Below are positions 54,477-57,986 of a DNA stretch of 57,986 bases, in pieces. The stretch is from positions 1 through 57,986 of the forward strand of contig JABDRB010000008.1 of NCBI GenBank assembly GCA_013041925.1, given 5' to 3'. The first letter of the stretch is position 1, and every line of letters begins with the position of its first letter. Source of the stretch: Akkermansiaceae bacterium (GTDB taxonomy: Bacteria; Verrucomicrobiota; Verrucomicrobiia; Verrucomicrobiales; Akkermansiaceae). Made by a program: the position numbers and the translations under genes. The notes below the pieces were generated by a model, which saw only the letters and a program-made list of their open reading frames with translations, had not been told where the DNA came from and searched no databases.

Positions 54477-54523
54477 ACAAAGCCCACTTTCAACCCACAC
54501 CAGCAACACGCATAAGCATACCC

Positions 54524-54549
54524 ATCACTCAATGCCTGGCATTTTTATT
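54524..54549 (-). repeat. Left copy of the 26-bp inverted repeat bounding the integron
   Basis: On the minus strand it reads AATAAAAATGCCAGGCAT, then TG, then AGTGAT. It begins 8 bp past the integrase stop. The right copy at 57675-57700 reads the same on the plus strand except for two central bases (24/26 identical, 18 in a row). Confidence 0.85.
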
Positions 54550-54557
54550 TCCGACTG

Positions 54558-55742
54558 TCAACCGGGAGACAGGATGTCAAACGGACTCGTGACCCCACAA
54601 CCATTTGCACCCTTCGCCACGTGAGTATAAATCTCTGTTGTCTTCACATCCCCGTGTCCGAGCAGCTCTTGGATCGTCCGGATATCACAACCTCCTTCCA
54701 AAAGATGTGTTGCAAAGGAATGCCTCAGCACATGGGAAGTCACCCGTTTTTCAATATCTGCAGCCAGAGCAGCCCTCTGCAAGGCTCTCGAATACACGGC
54801 AGGATGCAGATGATGCCGCCTGACGATTCCCGACGCAGGATCTTTGGAAAGATCCTTGGCAGGAAAGAGCCAAAACCACGCCCAGCGCTTGCCGGCCTTC
54901 GGCATCTTCCTCGCCAACGCACCGGGCAGTTCCACGCCGGGTGAGGCATTCCGCCGGTCTTCCTCATACAACTGCCGTGCCGGTTCTTTATGTTTCTGGA
55001 TCGAGCCCACCAACTGCGAGGGCAACACCGTTACCCGGTCCTTGTCACCCTTCCCTCCTCTAACTTCGATCTGTCGTCGCTGTGTATCCACGTCCTTGAT
55101 GCGCAGATTGACCAGTTCACTGACACGGAGTCCGGCACCATACTGGAGTTGTGCGGGCAGACGATAAACTGGCTCCAGTTTCTCGATCAATTTCATCACA
55201 TCCTTCATATCCAGCACCACCGGAATCCGCCTGGAGGTCTTACGCAGCTTTACGCCCAAGTCAACTTCCTCCAGCCCACACACATCACGATATAGAAAAA
55301 CCAAGGCGTTCAATGCCTGCTTCTGGGTGGCAAAGCTCACCCTCGTCTCACTCACCAGCCGCCCCAGCCAATCGCGCGCGCATCCGGGATCCAAAGCCCG
55401 CTCCCTGCTCCCCGCCCAAGCGGCGAAACGCGCCGCCCAACTCCCGTAGCCCTGTCTGGTCCTCAATGCCAGCCCGCGCCTGCCACCTATACGCTCCACC
55501 GCATCCCTGACCTTCTCCGCCAGACTCACAGTCGGCCGCCCTTCCATGGCGCATATTTCCAACCATCGCATGTACCAGCGCACAGCTTCCGCCCATTGCT
55601 CCAACTGCCATTGCTTGCGCTCCTTACTGATAACCTCCTGCTTCCAGAACTGGCGTGCGGACTCCAAGCAAGGCTTGCAACCTTCTCGACACACGCCAGG
55701 TTTCAAACCAAGATAACAGAAAAGCAAAACCCTGCTTTTCAC
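54558..55742 (-). CDS. intI: Integron integrase IntI (tyrosine recombinase), N-terminus probably frameshifted
   Basis: 394 aa as an open frame. Catalyses attI x attC recombination. The tyrosine recombinase residues are all present: R206 (GAGLRVSEL), K231 (RGGKGDKDR), H337 and R340 (HVLRHSFATHLLE), H363 (LLGHGDV), Y372 (IYTHV). The integron-specific patch at ~271-310 (ALARKMPKAGKRWAWFWLFP, DPASGIVRRHH) and the ending GVTSPFDIL set it apart from XerC/D and phage integrases. The first ~22 residues of this frame look random. A different minus-strand frame from 55767 encodes a plausible start (MASRDLNDREKQGFAFLLSW) that would join near 55675 with a one-base shift. So the gene may be broken, or carry a sequence error. 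Confidence 0.88.
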   Translation of the reverse strand: MKSRVLLFCYLGLKPGVCREGCKPCLESARQFWKQEVISKERKQWQLEQWAEAVRWYMRWLEICAMEGRPTVSLAEKVRDAVERIGGRRGLALRTRQGYGSWAARFAAWAGSRERALDPGCARDWLGRLVSETRVSFATQKQALNALVFLYRDVCGLEEVDLGVKLRKTSRRIPVVLDMKDVMKLIEKLEPVYRLPAQLQYGAGLRVSELVNLRIKDVDTQRRQIEVRGGKGDKDRVTVLPSQLVGSIQKHKEPARQLYEEDRRNASPGVELPGALARKMPKAGKRWAWFWLFPAKDLSKDPASGIVRRHHLHPAVYSRALQRAALAADIEKRVTSHVLRHSFATHLLEGGCDIRTIQELLGHGDVKTTEIYTHVAKGANGCGVTSPFDILSPG

Positions 55743-55767
55743 GGTCGTTCAAATCTCGGGAAGCCAT
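55624..55767 (-). pseudogene. Likely original N-terminal part of intI, now out of frame
   Basis: From ATG 55767 this frame reads MASRDLNDREKQGFAFLLSW and FETWRVSRRLQ, then drifts to a stop at 55624. The integrase frame becomes convincing just where this one fails (CLESARQFWKQEV). Joining them by skipping one base near 55675 gives a continuous N-terminal extension of the kind that precedes the core domain in related integron integrases. Inference from sequence look and known family layout. Confidence 0.6.
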
Positions 55768-56137
55768 CACATCCTCACGCCAGCCACCTTCCCGAACCAA
55801 TCCACCCCCGCTTGAAACTTCCTGATCTACACCCAATTTACGATTTGCACTCACATGAACACCATACTGTTCATCCGTGCATCAAGACAAGTAAAAAGCA
55901 TTACCTTAAAATAGATTAATCATCAAAGATCTATGACTAAAATTAAACCCGTAATAAACCCTCCGGGAATAACAGGAATCCGGAAAACATCTAAAACCGA
56001 ACTATTATTTTGTTTGACCTGCCCCAACACAACGTCATAGATTCACAGTAATTAGATTGGGTAAACACTCTCTGCTTAATGATACTAAATGATCAAGCAT
56101 CTGTAAGTTCCTATTACCCGAGTCAACGAATAACAAT
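55768..56137 (+). other. attI/leader region of the integron
   Basis: About 370 AT-rich bases between the integrase start region and the first cassette. It should contain the integrase-binding sites, the intI promoter (leftward) and the cassette promoter (rightward). AACAATGTT at the junction (56132-56140 region) is an inverted pair of core AAC/GTT half-sites. No gene is supported here. Exact attI limits cannot be set by eye. Confidence 0.6.
56014..56043 (+). promoter_or_regulatory. Candidate cassette promoter Pc
   Basis: TTGACC (56014-56019) and TAGATT (56038-56043) with an 18-bp spacer, about 95 bp before the cassette boundary and pointing into the cassettes, where integron Pc promoters usually lie. 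Confidence 0.45.
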
Positions 56138-56144
56138 GTTCGCC
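56138..56144 (+). other. attI x cassette 1 recombination point
   Basis: GTTCGCC. The crossover lies between G56138 and T56139. TTCGCC belongs to cassette 1 and is the exact complement of the 5' core site of that cassette's own attC (GGCGAAC, 56841-56847). Confidence 0.85.
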
Positions 56145-56961
56145 AGAAAATGAATCCTGATACTCCAGCAACGGCAATAGATGATATTAGGACTTGGCGA
56201 CTACCATTAGGTGAGATTGACGATTCGCTTTTTACTTCTTTGCTAACGCTAGTTGTAGACCAGAGCGAGGTGGTCGACTATTTCCCTGCCGACTTTCCAC
56301 TAGAAGAAGTTCGGAATCGACTAGCTGAGCTTGAGGATTTTCCGCTCCTCAGATTTGGTGAAGAAGATGGGCCTTGTTTTGAGGCATGGGGGATTATTTG
56401 GGACAACGCACGCTCCGAAGGCGTTTTGTATCGTGGTTTCAGCATTGACGTGGTCTACCCACTAACCCAGGTCATCAAACTTACTCCAGAGTGTGTGTTC
56501 CCCTTAGTGATAGACGAATTGCTTGGCGGTGAAGGCTTAAACGGATTGGGGTTGGAGTTGATAGATTCCGCTATCGTATTCAGCGAGGAAGGTTCCACGG
56601 TATCAACACTAAATTCAGACCTCGACTCGATAACATGGGGTCCTGATGGCTTTGAAGTCTATGATTCGGAACTAGTTCCAAGAGTAATGATGAGAGAGGT
56701 GATCACCCAACTTTACCGGACAGCCAAGAACGAAAAGCGGAACTTGGTTGTAGAGCAGTGTCCGACGCCACAGGATTGGTTAAACGCTGTCTATGGTTAG
56801 GCAAGCTGATGACGAATAATGCCAACTACCTAGAATAAGTGGCGAACAAGGCGGTGCTGGACAACCGGCTACCCGCTCCGAGTCGAAGTGATTTTCCCAG
56901 CTACCACCATTAACCCGCAGTCGAAGGTGCGCCGCCAGTAGCCGGTGCCAGACCTCAAACG
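56139..56961 (+). mobile_element. Integron gene cassette 1
   Basis: 823 bp from the attI junction to the G of the attC core GTT. Holds a single ORF that starts 11 bp in and ends 40 bp before the attC, the compact layout normal for cassettes. It is more AT-rich than the surrounding chromosome genes. Confidence 0.85.
56150..56800 (+). CDS. Cassette 1 protein, unknown function
   Basis: 216 aa, not recognised. Strongly acidic (DDIRTWRLPLGEIDD, then SEVVDYFPADFPLEEV), with no signal peptide or membrane segment, so probably cytosolic. Mixed alpha/beta pattern; several Trp in the first half (EAWGIIWDNARSEG). The C-terminus is ITQLYRTAKNEKRNLVVEQC followed by PTPQDWLNAVYG. Small acidic proteins of this look occur among immunity or antitoxin proteins, but there is no toxin beside it and I make no functional claim. 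The ATG lies 11 bp inside the cassette; no strong ribosome-binding site is seen. Confidence 0.75.
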   Translation: MNPDTPATAIDDIRTWRLPLGEIDDSLFTSLLTLVVDQSEVVDYFPADFPLEEVRNRLAELEDFPLLRFGEEDGPCFEAWGIIWDNARSEGVLYRGFSIDVVYPLTQVIKLTPECVFPLVIDELLGGEGLNGLGLELIDSAIVFSEEGSTVSTLNSDLDSITWGPDGFEVYDSELVPRVMMREVITQLYRTAKNEKRNLVVEQCPTPQDWLNAVYG

Positions 56962-56967
56962 TTCTGA
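56841..56967 (+). other. attC recombination site (59-base element) of cassette 1
   Basis: 127 bp. 5' core site GGCGAAC (56841-56847) and 3' core GTT at 56961. Imperfect dyad arms: CTGG (56857-56860) with CCAG (56948-56951), and ACCGGCTAC (56864-56872) with GTAGCCGGT (56938-56946), separated by unequal spacers (3 and 1 nt), the asymmetry that sets the folded strand. The TTCTGA after the 3' G belongs to cassette 2, which explains why it does not pair with GGCGAAC. Confidence 0.88.
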
Positions 56968-56971
56968 AAAA

Positions 56972-57673
56972 ATGAATCTCACGTTCAACTCTAAGTATGA
57001 ATTTTTCTGTTATTTGTATGACGAAAAAATTTTGACCTCATTTGAAGTGTTCTCAGATGCAGGCCGCGACCTAATAATTGAGTTGACCCCTGATCCCCCC
57101 TCGGAGGAAATCAAAGATGTGGTGACCTCGGTTATTTGGCACAACTTTGCTCACCTAACAGGTTACCACGTGCTGAAAAGGACGCCAGACGATGGATTGG
57201 TCACGCAAGTTTCCCGATCTGAGGAATTAGACTTGTGGGATCAAGTCGATACCTTTTCGAACGAGATCATGAAGATTATAGGCACTCACTTAGCTCTTCC
57301 TGTTGAATTGTTCGAAAATTCTAGGGGATGGGAACCTTCTGTTTTTGTTAATCTTAAAATGTCTTGTTTGGAGGGAGAGGTTAAGAGTTTCAGTATTGAG
57401 TGTTCTGATTTTGACATTGAAGATTGTATCGATCGCCATTCCCTCAAAATCAGTTTGGAGGAGGTAATGGGGATTATTGAAGACGGAAGCGCTCTAGGTG
57501 TGGCTGATGCGATTAAGGACTACGTCTTAGGTATAAATGTGCATGATTTTGAGTCGACAGGTTTTGATTTAACCCTCGATGAATACAAGATTTATCATCT
57601 CTATGTTTACGGTTGTGATCAGATTCACCTAAAAAACATGCTAGGTGAGAACGATGTCTTAAAAATAGAGTAG
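56972..57673 (+). CDS. Cassette 2 protein, unknown function
   Basis: 233 aa from ATG 56972, 10 bp after the cassette boundary; an upstream GTG at 56945 lies inside the attC and is rejected. Not recognised. Very acidic and AT-rich in codons, no signal peptide or membrane segment. Begins MNLTFNSKYEFFCYLYDEKI, with SLEEVMGIIEDGSALGVADA and YKIYHLYVYGCDQIH near the end. Fold and partner unknown. No attC follows: the right 26-bp repeat starts 1 bp after the TAG stop, so the cassette's original 3' end appears to be missing or replaced. Confidence 0.75.
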   Translation: MNLTFNSKYEFFCYLYDEKILTSFEVFSDAGRDLIIELTPDPPSEEIKDVVTSVIWHNFAHLTGYHVLKRTPDDGLVTQVSRSEELDLWDQVDTFSNEIMKIIGTHLALPVELFENSRGWEPSVFVNLKMSCLEGEVKSFSIECSDFDIEDCIDRHSLKISLEEVMGIIEDGSALGVADAIKDYVLGINVHDFESTGFDLTLDEYKIYHLYVYGCDQIHLKNMLGENDVLKIE

Positions 57674-57674
57674 C

Positions 57675-57700
57675 AATAAAAATGCCAGGCATATAGTGAT
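57675..57700 (+). repeat. Right copy of the 26-bp inverted repeat bounding the integron
   Basis: AATAAAAATGCCAGGCAT, then AT, then AGTGAT. Inverted relative to the copy at 54524-54549. The core TGCCAGGCA is itself palindromic apart from its centre. It lies 33 bp before the Y1 transposase start, so a REP-element reading is also possible. Confidence 0.85.
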
Positions 57701-57733
57701 AGATTAATCCGTTAGTTCTGCTAGGTTGGAGTT

Positions 57734-57986
57734 ATGAAAACGACAACAACCCTTGAAAACAAAGGAAAGAGGCCGTTAACTGATCTTGAGAAGGTCGATT
57801 GTAAGACGGGGCATTGGGGAGGAAAAACGGGGCGGATTTACCGATCTTGGTCGGGTGGTCGGCGGCGGATCTTGGGTGGGGAGGCGGACGATTATTGCTA
57901 TCATGTGATGAGTCGGACTACGGGTGGGGATTATTTGTTGGGATCGGAGGAAAAAGAGGCATTGCGTCGGATGATGTGGCGGATGG
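57734..57986 (+). CDS. REP-associated (Y1/IS200-like) transposase, N-terminal part, cut by the window end
   Basis: The ATG at 57734 is preceded by AGG/GGAG-type bases. The 84 codons seen encode a basic N-terminus, then ADDYCYHVMSRTTGGDYLLG and SEEKEALRRMMWRM. The YHVMSRT entry and the RRMMWRM helix are typical of RAYT/TnpA_REP single-strand DNA transposases of Verrucomicrobia. The HUH motif and catalytic Tyr would lie beyond the window. It sits just outside the right integron repeat, so a role in that repeat's origin is possible. Confidence 0.8.
   Translation, partial: MKTTTTLENKGKRPLTDLEKVDCKTGHWGGKTGRIYRSWSGGRRRILGGEADDYCYHVMSRTTGGDYLLGSEEKEALRRMMWRM

Larger units (their letters stand above)
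54524..57700. mobile_element. Compact integron: intI, attI, one attC cassette and a second cassette ORF
   Basis: About 3.2 kb bracketed by 26-bp inverted repeats. From left: an IntI-type integrase on the minus strand; a ~370-bp attI region with a candidate cassette promoter; cassette 1 (56139-56961) ending in a 127-bp attC; and cassette 2 with an ORF but no visible attC. Cassette genes read away from intI, the classical order. The key proof is that the first bases of cassette 1 (GTTCGCC at 56138) are the exact complement of the GGCGAAC at 56841, as expected of a cassette inserted from a circle. Confidence 0.88.

Noticed and set aside
54524-54549. Left repeat as a rho-independent terminator for the cardiolipin synthase-like gene
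   Set aside because: ATGCC and GGCAT are separated by a single base, so no normal hairpin loop can form although a T-run follows.
55856-55873. TGAAC-N8-GTTCA inverted repeat upstream of intI as an SOS (LexA) box
   Set aside because: Spacing does not match the LexA motif that I recall for Verrucomicrobia (TGTTC-N4-GAACA), nor the E. coli CTGT-N8-ACAG form; SOS control of this integrase cannot be claimed.
56945-56971. GTG at 56945 as the start of the cassette 2 protein
   Set aside because: It lies inside the attC of cassette 1; the ATG at 56972, 10 bp past the cassette border, is the natural start.
1-57986. tRNA or rRNA genes, including selC
   Set aside because: No cloverleaf with a GTTCRA-type T-arm and CCA-side acceptor stem was recognised by eye; a tRNAscan-SE run would settle this.

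Overview
The window looks like a chromosome segment from a marine-type member of the Verrucomicrobiota (planctomycete-verrucomicrobia group). The signs are a PEP-CTERM exported protein, formylglycine-type sulfatases, FAD-dependent oxidoreductases beside a sodium:solute symporter, a DUF5107/TPR protein, and a Y1 (REP-associated) transposase of the kind common in that phylum. Housekeeping genes use C-ending codons heavily. Several catabolic genes and the integron cassettes are visibly more AT-rich. This assignment is inference from gene content; no rRNA or tRNA gene was seen.

Layout. (1) 21-8298: selB followed at once by a sulfatase; then, on the minus strand, yjbQ-type and PPK2 genes, a class IV aminotransferase and an orphan LolD-like ATPase; then manA and a small membrane-anchored protein. 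(2) 8667-16177: rho with a long basic, disordered N-terminus, lepA, an aromatic/aspartate aminotransferase, a PLD-type nuclease, a PP2A-like phosphatase and a DAHP synthase. (3) 16186-41603: a polysaccharide-use region. It holds a sulfatase, an FAD oxidoreductase/SSS transporter operon, a PEP-CTERM protein, two AraC regulators, a GH9-like enzyme with a discoidin-like domain, a second FAD oxidoreductase, a SASA-type esterase, a GH29 alpha-L-fucosidase, a XylE-like sugar porter with a large periplasmic insert, a DUF5107/TPR protein and a GH28-like enzyme. Together these fit use of a sulfated, acetylated, fucose-containing glycan. (4) 41733-50829: a tight biosynthetic run trpA-dapF-dapA-dapB-folK-panB-(release-factor-like)-thyA-folA, then a membrane-fused spermidine synthase homologue. 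(5) 50878-54476: ribE, a Na+/H+ antiporter and a cardiolipin-synthase-like gene.

(6) 54524-57700 is the most unusual part: a compact integron. An IntI-type integrase on the minus strand carries the integron-specific patch, but its N-terminus appears frameshifted. It is followed by an attI junction, one cassette with a fully recognisable attC, and a second cassette ORF with no visible attC. Both cassette proteins are unrecognised. The whole unit is bracketed by a near-identical 26-bp inverted repeat (24/26). This repeat lies just past the integrase stop on one side and just past the last cassette stop on the other, 33 bp before a Y1 transposase gene that runs off the window. The bracketing repeats could be ends of a mobile unit or REP elements served by the transposase.
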